DNA of 64,000 nucleotides, taken from Nissolia schottii. Its lineage: Eukaryota; Streptophyta; Magnoliopsida; Fabales; Fabaceae. Of this stretch, positions 12,584-24,659 are shown piece by piece. The notes below the pieces were generated by a model that did not search any database, was not told where the DNA came from, and saw only the letters and a program-made list of their open reading frames with translations. The stretch is taken from the NCBI GenBank assembly GCA_003254905.1, contig QANU01058407.1:428075-492074 (forward strand), written 5' to 3'. The stretch's first letter is position 1. Each line of letters opens with the position of its first letter. The position numbers and the translations under genes are program-made.

Positions 12584-13744
12584 TGTGATGACCCGTTATC
12601 CTGAGTACCTTGGGAAGGGTCATGGAAGAAAAAAAGAAGGAAGAAAGGCACTGCAGCACATATAGCGCGTTGTAGCGACACAGAAATAGAACAACACTAC
12701 AGTGGGACGACGAGTTCAAAAACCAAGTCTTACATCACTCAAGTCACTTGAGGAGGAGGTTCTCCTTCTCCTTTAAATAGAGACCTCCAGGTAGAGCTTT
12801 AGTTTTTTATTCCCCTTAGAGCTAATGAGGTTTCACCTAGTGTTGGACTTCTAGCTCAAGTATTATTTTGAGGAGAAGCAATGCCTCCACCTTGGATGCC
12901 GATGCTACGTCGCTTGGAGCTCCCAATGTATTGCTCCTTAGTCCTTGCCCTTTCCAAGTGAGTGGAGGGCCCGGTGTGTCGACGGTGTCCCGCATTAGCG
13001 GTCCATCAATCGAGTCAGTTTTATTTTATTGTCAGTTTATTTATTAGTTGTTTATTTATTTATTTAGTCATTTAATTAAATAATTTGTCTATTAATTAAA
13101 TAGTTTAGGTAATTATTTATTTAATTAATTAAGTTATTAATTAATTAATCAGATTAGTTTTTGTTTATCTAGTTAATTAAACAATTAGTTAATAGTTGTT
13201 TATATATTTAAATCATTTATATGCTTAGTATTGCTTAGTAAGTGCACGTGTAGGCTTAAATAGAAACTTAGATACTTAGTTATGCATGTTAGGATGATGC
13301 TAAGCCTTTCATAATTAGTAGTAATATAGGTTATACAAATACAACTATTAACTTAGTAAGCATGTATCATAACTAGATCACTAAATTAATTAACATCATA
13401 TTTAATGTACCATGTGGATCTTAGAATAGGTAGAATCAAGATTCCTCAATCAAGCTATATCAGTTATATAGGATCAGTAACTCGGCACAAGTCCAACATA
13501 CTCGGTAAGTCTTGTTCCTAGATTTAGCGTATCCAAAGACTCAGTAATCTAGCACAATTCCCATAGTTAAGAGGTAGTCTAGTAATAGTGACCATTGTAA
13601 ACACGTCAACCTAGTTATTAGTTCCAAGATAATTAGTCAGTATAACAACAACCCTCAGTAAATCCTCAATAGTTAGCCCGATGCAGTAGCACCCTCATTC
13701 TAAAGTAATAACAATTAACTCAGTTGGTATCTAGTAAACCATTA
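12584..13744. other. Unplaced insertion-like segment inside the CACTA element
   Basis: A GC-richer block (12584 to about 13015, starting TGTGATGACCCGTTATCC) is followed by (TTTA/ATTAATTA)-rich sequence and a stretch of AGTAACTCGGCACAAG/ACTCAGTAATCTAGCACAA words. It resembles a fragment of an LTR retrotransposon LTR, beginning with TG, but I find neither a matching CA end with a target duplication nor any coding sequence. Low certainty. Confidence 0.25.
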
Positions 13745-16700
13745 CACTATAAGAAAAACGTTAATTACTGTCAGATTTTCCCTCAATTACCATCAAAATT
13801 TTGGCTTTCTGTTGGACTTACCATTGAAAACGAGATCGATGGTATAAGCCTCGATGGTAACTTATTACTGTTGGTTTTAGCCGATGCAAATGGAGGTCCA
13901 GGAACGGTTCATACTGAACCCTTTATCGTCGACTATAACCGACGATAATAACATTAATATTTTATTCTATTTATCGTCGAGTAATTCCAACAGAAATTAA
14001 ATGCTATTTATACAAAAATTGTGACGATCACTAACAATAATATATTAATGTTTTATTAAATTTACCGTCAATTGTAGTCAATGGTAATTTGTTCAATTTA
14101 CCGTCGTAACAAACTGACGGTAATTATTAATATTTTGAAACTATTATCGTCGGTATATTACTATGGGTAATATCTGACGGTAAAGATAAATTATTATTTA
14201 ATTCAATAAATTATATATTAAATAAATATATAATTATTAAATTACATAAATATTAAATTCATTAATATTTTTACTAAATATAATAAATAATTTAATAGTT
14301 ATCTAAACATAATAATAAGACATTCCATATAAAATTAAAAAGTTTAATCTAAAATTTAATTAAATATATGTAAATTTAATTCAATTAATTTTTTTCTTAA
14401 ATATAATAAGTAATTAAATAGAATATATCACAAAATATTTATCTATTTATTTTAATACATAAATAATAAATTATCCTTATAAATAATTAAATACTAAAAA
14501 TGAATTTGTGAAATAAAAGTTAATAAGAAAATCAAGCATAATATTCAAATGAAATTGTGTTACAAATTCTCAAATAATTACATATACTATTCTGAAAGTT
14601 CAAAACTGTCATCATAATTTTCATAACTAAGTTCATTATCGAACTCTTCTTCTTCTTCACTATCATTGTATACATCAATTTCTTCATCACTTGCGTGTTG
14701 TTGTAGGTTAGAAAGTTCAACTCTGTCAGGGTCATCATCAAATGTACTGCTACCTAATGTGGTAGGCAATGGAGATTCAACAATTATTGTTGCAGGAATT
14801 GGCTTTGGCAGTTTCTATGCTCGACCAAATGTATTGTCTGAAGATTCTGTGTCATCAAACTCAATTCGACCACTTGGTTTGCATTTCATCACAACTTTCC
14901 AACTTGATTAGCTAACTCTTGAATAGTTTGCGCAATAAACTTGTTTTGTTCTTTCTGCAATAATGAATGAATCATACCCCCTATACCGCCTTGTAAGATT
15001 AATCTCAGTGATCTTGTAGTCGAGATGAGCCCGAGTTCGTTTGGATCATATCAATCACAACGAAAAAGTACAACATGATGAGATGGACCATCGTGTGCAT
15101 ATTCTAATTCAATAATTTGTTTAAGCACTTCATACCAATCATTGATTGTTTCAGAAGTATTAGAATATTCACCCTTAACCCAAACCCCACTATTATTTGT
15201 CCTTTGTCCAGTTGTCCATTCAGATGTGTGGAACTTGTATCCGCTAACAAAATAAATGGGTCAACTAATTGCTTTGTTCATAGGTCCCCATGACAAACTC
15301 ATCAAGTGATGATCGTTGCTACAATGATTTTGCACCTTTATAGATTTTAAAACTAAGTTATACGTATCAGATTACGATAAAGGAAATCGTTTAATTGAAA
15401 TATATAGTTTAAAGTTAAACACATACATAATTTGTGAACCACGAAGGAAACATTTGATCGGAGTATTGATCACCAAATTGTTGTTGAAACATCTTGTAAA
15501 CATGCATCAACATAATCAACATTTTTAGAAACTTTGTATTAATAAATTAAACAAGATTACAAAGATCGATTGAACTTACTGGTAATACGGAAGCACTTCT
15601 TTACAATTCGCCAAAACAACCAAGTTAGCTGCCATCATTTCTTGTGCATTCAACCAATAATAATTTTCTCTTCCAGTTGCGCATGTAGTTTAATTGAAAA
15701 TTGAAAATTTTGACTAATTAGGCATTGCACCACCATCATCGCTACGTCCTACTGTAGTTCTATTACAATTGACATTAGCACCAAGTAGTACGAACAAAAG
15801 TAAAAAGTTTCATTGGTTAAGAATGCCTTGCATATCAACCCCTCAACTTGAGCCCTATTTTTTACTGTTCTTTTGAATACTCCCATGCATCTTTCAAATG
15901 GATACATCCACCTATACTGAACCAAACCACACATTCGACCTTCGTAAGCTAAGTGTACAAGCAAATACTCTATTATATCAAAAAATGTTGGGGGAAACAC
16001 CATCTTAAGAAAACATAGGATAATGGGAATATTTTGCTCCATGACTAAGAGGTCTTCAACATCAGCAATCAACGAGCATAAGGTTTTGAAAAATTGGCTT
16101 GACTTGGTTATCGGTTTCAACAGGCTCTTTGGTAGTTCTCTGAATGCAATTGGGAGAAGGCACTGCATAAACACATGACAGTCGTGACTCTTCATGCCAA
16201 CAAGCTTCCCTTGTGCAATATTGACACGTCGAACCAAATAAGATGCATAACTATAAGGAATTTTCAGATCTTGCAACCAATGAAGCACACTTTGAACTTG
16301 TCGTTTGTTCAGGGTGTAACATGCTTTGGGCTTCATGAAACGACCACCATAAATTTTTTGTAGGTTCAACTTGGGACATCTACAAAACTATTTCAAATCT
16401 AGTCTTGCCTTCTCGTTGTCCTTGGTCTGATCGGTGTCCATGGCAATATGCATTATATTATCGATTTTTTTTTTCAATATGCATAACATCTAGACAATGA
16501 CGAACCAAATTATCTTTCCAATACAAAAAATCTTATAATATACTCTTCTTAGTTCAGTTATGTTTTTCCTTGTAACCTTGAAACCTAACAACTTTCTCAA
16601 CTTCAGTATTCTTTGGAAGATGTCTAACCCTCCTCAAAATCTCAAGGCTAGTTAATCTTTGCAGATGCTCTTCATTTTCAATTTTGTTCTTCTGAAATCC

Positions 16701-17010
16701 ATACTTTACTGTTCCTAAATGTGTGGCCAGGTTCCAAAAATACCCTGTGACAATCAAACCAAGATTGTTTTCCTCCATATGATAGTCGAAATGCTTTAGT
16801 GTCTTCCATAAAAATTGGACACGCTAAAGTTTCCTGTGTCATCCATTCAGACAACATTCCATAAGCAGGAAAATCGTTAATAGTCCACCTCAAAGATGCC
16901 ATCAATACAAAATTCTGCTTCCTGGACACGTCGTACGTAAGCACAACTAGATTCCATAACTGGTTTAACTAATCTATCAAAGGCTAAAGAAAAACATCAA
17001 TCTTTGCTTT
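13745..17010 (-). mobile_element. Second CACTA element, right end missing
   Basis: CACTATAAGAAAAACGTTAA at 13745 is a typical CACTA terminus, different in sequence from the enclosing element. It is followed by a dense array of short subterminal repeats with the core TACCGTC or its complement GACGGTA (about 13770-14180). The transposase remnant at 14587-17006 reads toward this end, as TNP2-type genes often do. No matching TTCTTATAGTG end was found before 17980, so the other terminus has probably been lost; the right coordinate is only where recognisable coding sequence stops. Confidence 0.55.
14587..17006 (-). pseudogene. CACTA TNP2-type transposase, decayed
   Basis: Fragments in the correct minus-strand order. 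At 17006-16554 there is a TNP2 domain part: LNQLWN, LTYDVSRKQNFVL, WTINDFPAYGMLSEW, FRLSYGGKQSWFDCHR. At 16369-15749 there is the downstream conserved region (DUF4218 type): LPIAFRELP, VEDLLVMEQNIPIILC, QYRWMYPFERCMGVFKR. At about 15250-15045 there is the DUF4216 type region: YKFHTSEWTT, NSGVWVKGEYS, HHVVLFRCD. At 14769-14587 there is an acidic tail rich in D/E. In-frame stops break it: TAG at 16984-16986 and 16969-16971 in the TNP2 part, and TGA directly after LFRCD. The catalytic core cannot be made from this copy, so it is a pseudogene of a cut-and-paste transposase. Some breaks between fragments may be introns. Confidence 0.8.
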
Positions 17011-17159
17011 ATTTCAGGATAGATAACAGTAGATGACTACTGGATCTAGAAAATTGATTGTGTAATTATTGTAATTGTGTATGTACGTGTTAATTATGTG
17101 TAAGCGTGTTTATGTAATGTAAAACTGTTAGTGCATGTTTATGTATTTGTGTGTAAGTG

Positions 17160-17490
17160 TATGTTTTAAAATATGTGATTAGTGTGTGTATATGATAAGT
17201 GTGAGAGTGTTAGTGTGTATATGTTAAAGTATGATGCTAAAAGTATGTTGTAAGTGTATGTATGTGATTAGTGTGTTAGTGTGAATGTGTATATGTTATA
17301 AGGATGTGACTGTTAGTGTATGTATGTTAAAGTATGATATTAAAAGTATGTTATAAGTGTATGTATGTGATTAGTTGTTAGTGTGAATGTGTGTATGTTA
17401 TAAGTGTGTGAGTGTTAGTGTGTGTATGTTAAAGTATAATGTTAAAAGTATGTTATAAATGTATGTATGTGATTAGTTTGTTAGTATGAA
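17160..17490. repeat. GT-rich tandem repeat, period about 102 bp
   Basis: The phrase AAAAGTATGTTATAAGTGTA starts at 17239, 17342 and 17444, giving three diverged copies spaced 103 and 102 bases apart. Each unit is made of GTGTGTTAGTGTGAATGTG-like words. It lies between the CACTA transposase remnant and the right end of the enclosing element, and a weaker GT-rich lead-in starts at about 17040. Confidence 0.75.
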
Positions 17491-18106
17491 AGCTTGGAGG
17501 ACAACAAAGACAATGAGCGTATCCGTTAGATACACCCCAACCCCAGACCACCTCACCACAACAGCCACTCTTGATTTTCATTTTTTATTTTAATATTATT
17601 TTAATGAATATTTAATTTTATTTTTATGAATATTAAATGTATTGGATATTTAATTTTATTTTAATTAATATTAATTCTATCATTTACATTTTTTAAATTT
17701 CATATATTTCTTGCAGATATATCAGTCAATATCTTAAATAATGTTATTATAATAACTAATTAACGGTGGATATATCCATCAGTAATCATCACATAAACAT
17801 TGTTCTTGTAACAACTTATCGACGGATATATCCACCGGTAATTACCATTGGGTTATGTATTCACCAATAACTAGTTACCAATGACACCGATGCAAAATTC
17901 CTCAAAAACAAAAAAAATCTATCAGTATTTAATTATAATCCGCTGATGAATCCATAGGTAGAGAACGTTTTTCTAGTATGCAATGATAGAGACTAAAACC
18001 AAATATTTCTAATATGTTTAAACCAAAACAAAAAATAAATTTACGGACCTAAACCAAAACTCTAAAATTTGTCAAGGACTCAAAACATATTTAAACCTTA
18101 AATTTA

Positions 18107-20867
18107 TTATTTTTTAAAAATTTAATTAGTAAAAGAAATGACGAATCACACAAAAGTAATAGAAGAATATAAGAATAAAATATCTTATTTTGGTTGGGTA
18201 AAAGTGATTCTCGACACTTCTAATCCACTAGACGATAACATCTCCTACCGAAAGGATGCCCAAGTTGAAGAAATTATCAAGAATCAAGCCTACCGGCATA
18301 ATCTCATCATCTACCAAGTTTTTACATTTATTAATAAATTAAGTTGTTAAGAAAAAAAATGTTATAAAGTAACCTAAATTAATAAAGTGCACCAATATTC
18401 ACTAGTTAGTGTTTATTAACATTTAATTATACCTTTTGGCCTTGCATTCTTTGGTTGATAGTTTTCTTCCTAACACAAGTAGGGTACATAACTGCTCTTT
18501 TTTTTTTAGAGAAAGATAAATATTAAGTTTTGTAGAAGGTAATTATTGACTGAAAAAGAAAGTAATTATTGAAAGGGTTCTTCACCGTAGCATTGCTAAA
18601 TAAAGGTTTTTTATTTTTATTTTTATTTTTTCTGATTAAGATGGTAGGATGTGTCTCGCTTTCATTGAACTAATTAACTTGTACCTACTAGAATAACTTG
18701 TAAAGTCTAATAGACAAATAATGAGACTAAGTGTCTGGGTCAAACGATATACTCTGTCAGAATCAAATACACGAACTAAGCGGCTATGTATCCCTCACTC
18801 CATCTTAACATTTAAGATAGAGATCATTAATTTGTGTGTTCTTTTCTATTTTTTCTTAGAGGATTCAAATATAACGACCCCTTAACATAATATTAAAAGA
18901 GATGTCACTTGAGTTACTACTTTGACATAAAGGTTAATTTCATAACAATTAGTATAAGAGTAACTTGATAAAAATAAACTAATCAAAATATTTCACTTTA
19001 AAATTTAGATCACCCTTAAAAAATAGTACATGACCGAGAATATTACTTTCACCATTTGGAACATATCATAATTAAATCCAACTCATTAATTTATTCTTTC
19101 CTCTTGAATTATATGTATGTATATATATATATATATATATATAATTTTTTTTAAAGATGTAATCTTAACTATATAAATTAAATTTAATGGCTGAAAATTT
19201 ACATGCATACTCTAACATAAAATAAAAAAAGAAGAAGCCCCATTTCACTTAAATCACTCCACACGCGCGCGCGCGCCCCTTGCGCGGTGTGCATAATTAA
19301 GTTAATAAATAACGAATGATATATTTGATTAATTTATTAAACAAATAATGAACGTACTCACCAAGTAGATTATCAAAGTTATGTAATTTTTTAACATTGT
19401 CACAAGGAAGTTTTTTTTTTTTTTTTAAATCCTCTAGAGTATTAACTTTCTCATTAATTTTTTTATAATTTTTAAAATTAAATTCATCAAAGTTTGTCAC
19501 AAGTTTATATCATATGATTTTGACAAACTTTTCATTTGTCAAATGATTGACCGGAATTTAACTTGTATAGATTTATTGATTTAAGATCATTTACATTATA
19601 ATAAATGTTTATACAAATATTATATTAAAAAGTGTTAGTATATCACATTAAAATTATATGACAGATCAATATATTATATTAAATTTTCAAATGGTAACAA
19701 AATTTAACGTGTTTTGCTTTATAAATTATATAAAAAAAATTAGCGAGAGAGAGTAAATTTATTGGTGGTGCTAACACCACACATCCCTTGTTGGTTCTGC
19801 TTTCCTCTCCATTCTCATCGGATGCTTTATCTTTTCAAGCTCTCTTGGTCCTTCCAAATTACCTTCTACGCAATTATAATAGTACCGTGTAATGTTACCA
19901 AAAAAATTAATAGTACTGTGCAACAAAATAATATAACAACCCCAAGAAGTTGAACCATGCAGGGTACTAATATTACAACTATAACTCCACAATAATGCCA
20001 TAATCATTAGAGTTTAATTTTAATGTAGTAACAATATAAAAGATTTTACGCAATCATCAAATTAACTCATTTCATTTAAATAACTTTTTAAATAATAGAT
20101 GTGATTGTCAACTATGTTTACTTATATGTTGATATATAATTGGATGAAAGTGTATAAAATTCTTTTACCTTATCAATATATTCTAATTAAATCCTAGTTA
20201 TTATTTAAACATGCGAGTAAAAATACACCGAACATGCAATGATTTCTAAGGCAGAGTACCCATTGTGGGCCTCAGATTATCTAAATAGCAATAAACTCGT
20301 CCTCATCTCGTGCATTGTTTCAATTAATTAGTCATTTTTTGATCCCTTCCATATGCACTTTTACCATACAAACAAGCATTCTTCTGCATATCGTCATGAC
20401 AAAAAAATAGAGAGCTGCTGATTGGTATGAACTAAAAAGGGGCAAAAAGGAGTACATAATTCTTCTAATCAATCAGATCTATAAACTAATGAAAATGAGA
20501 AGATGAATTCTTATATGTATTGGTTGAGTACTCTTTTTTCTTTATTTGAGTTTTGTCTCACTGAATTATTTTAAAGAGAAATTGAGACTTGACTTGTACA
20601 AGTTGGACATTGTCAAGTTTCCGTGATTTTGTTTTCTATATTGCCATTTTACTTCTCTGCCCTCTGTGGGTTTTTACATGAAGTTGAAACGATACTAAAA
20701 GGCCAAATGCACTGAGCAGCAAGAAATTCTGTGCGACCATTTAACAGGAAATTAAGACCACCATTGAAGCTCTCGAGAACTCTCAGAGAAGAAGTGATCT
20801 CGAGAGGAAGAGGATAGAACAGAAATGGTGAATTGAAAAATTCTCAATCTGATTAATCCAAGTGTGG
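18107..20867. other. AT-rich spacer without a supported gene
   Basis: Contains (AT)n at about 19112-19143, an alternating GC tract at 19262-19277, poly-T tracts at about 18499 and 19409, and short meaningless open frames (18138-18350, 19297-19500, 19762-19953). None has a domain, codon bias or splice support. No transposon borders are obvious here. Confidence 0.35.
19262..19297. repeat. Alternating purine-pyrimidine GC tract with short inverted arms
   Basis: ACACGCGCGCGCGCGC followed by a GCGCGGTGTG arm that is nearly the inverted complement of the first bases. An isolated CpG-dense tract in AT-rich DNA. Confidence 0.8.
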
Positions 20868-20985
20868 TTTACACTGTCATACACATAAAGCTGAAGCACT
20901 AAGCTAACTATGGTTAGACTCTAACTAACTGTGTTATAACATATTAACTACTCTGTTACAGTTACAATGTGTATATACATGTGTG
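20868..20985 (-). mobile_element. Copia-like LTR fragment (first copy)
   Basis: The sequence CACTGTCATACACATAAAGC...GTTAGACTCTAACTAACTG...ACTCTGTTACAGTTACAATG recurs, slightly changed, at 21711-21835. On the minus strand it starts TGTAACTGTAACAGAGTAG and resembles the TAACAGAAACTGTTAGTAG words of the copia LTR fragment at 21930-22080. Borders are approximate; it is a decayed, partial copy. Confidence 0.45.
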
Positions 20986-21710
20986 GGGGGCCATTGGAGC
21001 GAAATGTCAAGAAAAGAGATCAAGAAGAGGATCGAAGGATTGAAGAATCGAACAAGAACAAAGTTGCCATAACGAGATTGAGAAAGGGAAAAAGGAAAAT
21101 TGTTGATTCGTCCAAGTGAGCTCTCCAAAGAATTCTCGGGAAGTTGGCTCAAGAATGCTAAGAACTCGGGGAAGAATCACTCTACATTGAAATTTCAAGA
21201 AATTCTCAGGATTAACTGCTAATCAAGAGTAGGGGTGTACAACTATTTGAACGGTTAACTAGTTCAACCCGTTGACTTGACTCAAAATTATTTTGGGAGT
21301 CAAAATTGATGAACCCAGAGTATTTATAGGATCAATTGTCACTTTAAAGTATTCCAAAATCGACTCGATCGATAAACTGACATAGTGTATACACACACAC
21401 ACACATATATATATATAAATTTTTTAAAAAAATTAAAATACTCAAACATAAATTTCTTTAAAAATAAACCCTAAAGAATACCCGCTCTACCCATATGACA
21501 ACCTCACTTCTCACATTCTCTCATCCCAATCTCAAATCTCATAATCTCACATCATTTCCCTCTCACCCATTCCGCAGGGCCACCACCCACCACCACAATC
21601 TGCCGACTCTCTCTCTCCATCACTCAATTGGACGCTCGCTCACCCTTACTCACTCAAAGCTCTCTCACAGCGCCACCATAGGTCGTCATGCTATCACTCA
21701 AGTGTGGTCT
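20986..21710. other. Spacer between copia-like repeats
   Basis: Contains overlapping minus-strand frames (20934-21198) and a plus-strand Ser/His/Thr-rich frame (21495-21728) that come from biased composition, a GAGTAGGGGTGTACAAC word at 21228 resembling a hAT-type terminus without a partner, and a short (CA)n(TA)n tract at 21391-21415. No supported gene. Confidence 0.3.
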
Positions 21711-22965
21711 TCACTGTTATATACATAAAGCTGAAATACTATGCCAACTGTACCTCTAGCTAACTATGGTTAGACTCTAACTAACTGTGTTATAACAAAT
21801 TAACTACTCTATTATAGTTACGATGTCTATATGCATGAGGCTCATGCATGTGATATAGATGTGTTTAGAAGTGAAATTTTGGGCGGAAATCATATTACTA
21901 CATATATTTATAATATATGAATAGCCTACCTACAGCTAACCATTGTTTAGTTAGTTAGTTATAACAGAAACTGTTAGTAGTTAGCTTGATCTCTTTAGCT
22001 TATATATACATGTATATTGCTTACAATATATCAATGAGAAGTGCCGAAAGCAGTTCTTCCATTCTTATACGTAATATAGTATTGGAAGAAAATTTCTGAA
22101 ATTCTTGAGACAAATTACTTCTCCTGCGCATGGCTCTGAATGGGAAATGGAAATTCGGATTCGTGGATGGCTCCATGGTTATCAAACTCGCGAGTTTAAG
22201 TAAACTCGTGGAGCCTCCGTAAACTCGGATCGTAAACTAGGATCGTAAACTCGTACGAGTTTACCTATTATTAAAAAAATATTAAAAAATATTTTAAAAA
22301 ATTATTATGTTACAAAAATATATTTAATAAAACTTGAAATTCATAAATACATTTATATCCATAACAAAGCACAAATAAAGATGAAATATATGAGTTCTAA
22401 GTTCAATTCATACATAATACATATAACATAATACATAGTATTGACTACTGAACATCACAAGAAGCGAATTTGTGACGATGATGTCTTCAATATAGAACAC
22501 TAAAGCACAAATAGCAATGCAGAGGTCACGCACCCTGGTGGGAAAGATCCCTGAGCAAAGGATGAAATACATACGACGGATTAGCGACGGAGCACAACGG
22601 AGCACGATTGTAGGCGCAACTGTAAATGATAACTCTAAAATACTTAAATGACCTAAATCTAAAAACTCATAGTTATGGAAAACAATATCAAACTTGTTTT
22701 GTTTCTTTAAAAAAAAAAAAAACTGCCTTGTGGGTAAACTCGTAAAATCGGGAGTAAACTCGCGATTTTATGCGAGTTTACCCGAGTTTACCCGATTTTA
22801 CCCAGAAACGAGTTTACATGCGAGTTAGCTCGATTTTACAACCTAAACTCGTAAAATCGTACGATTTTACGTGTTAAAACGCGATTTTAATAACTATGGA
22901 TGGCTCAATTTCGCGTCCTAATCAAGTGGAGAAAGGGAAGGAAATTAGAAACCTTAACAATGATA
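21711..22965 (+). mobile_element. Copia retrotransposon remnant: LTR and start of gag, interrupted by a hAT element
   Basis: 21711-21835 repeats the LTR-like sequence of 20868-20985. From about 21930 the sequence GTTAGTTAGTTATAACAG...CAATGAGAAGTGCCGAAAGC reads like a copia LTR, followed by TATTGGAAG and an open frame from 22130 encoding MALNGKWKFGFVDGS. That matches the start of copia gag (pattern AL..K.K.GFVDGS). The frame resumes after the hAT insertion as ISRPNQVEKGKEIRN and reaches TGA near 22965. The rest of gag-pol is absent, so it is a truncated dead copy. Confidence 0.6.
22174..22898. mobile_element. Non-autonomous hAT transposon, 725 bp
   Basis: Terminal inverted repeats CATGGTTATCAAA (left) and CATAGTTATTAAA (complement of the right end) match at 11 of 13 positions. 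The flanks carry a perfect 8-bp direct duplication GATGGCTC (22166-22173 and 22899-22906), as produced by hAT transposases. Both ends are packed with subterminal AACTCGTACGAGTTTAC and CGATTTTACG words, including palindromes, a usual hAT feature. The small frame at 22408-22605 is not transposase. It interrupts a copia gag frame. Confidence 0.85.
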
Positions 22966-24659
22966 AACACTGATAATGTAATTGGCACACTGCCATTTTT
23001 GACCAATAAATCGTTTCTCAACTAAAATTATGTTGAATCAACGAAATCCCTTCCTATAAATTACAGGAAATATTTTCGTAATAAAAAATTATTTTATAAT
23101 CAACCAATCCAATTTGAGTGTGTGTATATATATATATATATTATATATATAAAACAAGTCCAATTCAAATCAAATTAGTTTAAATATATAAAATATATAT
23201 TAAACCAAGTATTGGTAGTCTGTTGACTGAAAAAAGAAACTAGATAAGAAAAACTTAAATAACTTTTCTTGTCGTTCTCTAATAACTATTTAATTTTAGT
23301 TGTACATATGTATTGAGAAAATAATTAGAAAAATGTCAAATAATTAATTTTTAGTTTTTTTCTTTAATTTTCTTTCGTTCTTAATTCTTTTATGTTCTCT
23401 TCTTTTTTTGTTTAGCTAATCTCATTTAATAATAATTAATATCATCTTAATTTTAGAAATAAATAATTATTTTAAAAATATAAAATTTAAAAAATAAACA
23501 ATTATTTTTTTAAAAAAAGGAAATAATAAGTAATGATAAATTCCGCATGTGAGGAAAAAAATACAACAGTGTGGACAGTAATATGTCTAATCACTTTGCA
23601 AAATAGTACACCGCTATAAATCAACCAGACATATAAATGGAAAAAAGCTAATTTCCAGTCTTTGCTATTTCCACAGTCTAATCGACGTCATATTAGCAGT
23701 AACCCTTACTACATCCTTGTTGACTTTATTATTATATGTAATTAAACACCTATTAGAACTTTAGAATAACTTGATTTAGACAGCTTGATTTAGTTTCCAT
23801 ACTTAGTGTTTTCTTAAACTTGAACAAAGATTGTGTAGCCCAATATTGAGGGTCTGAATAGACGTTGAAAAGTGTTTGCCAAAAATTCTTTGACAAAGAG
23901 GAAAGGGGTAAAACTAGCGAACCGTTTGTCACCCTACCTTTCACACGCTTACATACACAATTGAATGACACATTTGCGTGGATCAATCTTTTCATGTAAT
24001 TTTTTTACATATAAAATATATATGATATTTTATTATTTATTATTTTATTACATAAGTTATGTATGTGTCTTATCTTCTTAATTAATAATAAAATATTTTA
24101 TATGATATTGTCATGTGAAAATACATTAAAAAAAAAATCATTTCCTTCTCTCACAACCTTAATTGTATAATGAGAAATTGTTGAGTACTCATTAACCACT
24201 AACTAGGATCATGCTCCTATTATTGAATGATATTTTAGATAATGTAATAGTTATCCTTCATCATCATTATATGAAGCTAAAATGTCATTCAAAAAATTAT
24301 AAAAGCAAAATATTAACTGATTATCTAATAATTTCTCAATTGTATAATTAGATTTCTCTTTATCTCTCTTCTATTTAAGAGAAATTTTTGTATGACTGTG
24401 AAATATCGTATTAAATATGCTTTTATCATACATAAAATAACATTTTAACTTTAATTAATAAATTAGTAAATACTCCCAAAATAAAAATAAAGACAGAAAT
24501 ATTATTTCATATATCATGAAGAATATTTATCATCAATATAAATAAATTATTGGTCAAGTAGTAAGTAGCTTGATCTCCGAAAAATTGAGGTCACAAGTTC
24601 GCCAATGGTTTGAGGTCTGATCTTAGATTGTTATGATAATTTCATCCTTATATTGCTTG
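22966..24659. other. AT-rich spacer up to the assembly gap
   Basis: No supported gene. Contains (TA)n at about 23125-23152, several poly-A/T tracts and a minus-strand frame (23753-23995) without recognisable features. Confidence 0.35.

Larger units (their letters stand above)
11533..17980. mobile_element. CACTA (En/Spm) DNA transposon, 6.4 kb
   Basis: The left end is CACTACTAGAAAAACGCTCT and the complement of the right end is CATACTAGAAAAACGTTCTC, so the TIRs agree except for one missing base and one change. Subterminal repeats of the type GCGGATATATCCGCCG occur inside both ends (about 11700-11725, and GACGGATATATCCACCGG near 17822), as expected for CACTA transposase-binding arrays. A 3-bp target duplication is expected but is not clean (TGA on the left, CAA on the right). 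The interior holds a second CACTA terminus at 13745 and the decayed transposase. The lost TIR base suggests an old, immobile copy. Confidence 0.75.
11104..18097. mobile_element. GGTTTAAATATG-type Mutator element, split by a CACTA insertion
   Basis: The left arm at 11104 reads GGTTTAAATATGTTTCTCC. The complement of the right arm ending at 18097 reads GGTTTAAATATGTTTTGAG, and similarity continues for more than 100 bases (AGAAATATTTGATTTTAGTC on the left, AGAAATATTTGGTTTTAGTC on the right). The outer flanks carry the identical 9-mer TTAAATTTA (11095-11103 and 18098-18106), the Mutator-type duplication. Removing the inserted CACTA element (11533-17980) leaves a parent of about 546 bp with no coding capacity. 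Confidence 0.75.

Noticed and set aside
12584..13740. Solo LTR inside the CACTA nest
   Set aside because: TG start and LTR-like texture only; a CA end with a 5-bp target duplication (GACCA) could not be found.
14666..14911. Plus-strand Ser-rich frame opposite the CACTA transposase tail
   Set aside because: Antisense shadow of the acidic D/E tail of the transposase.
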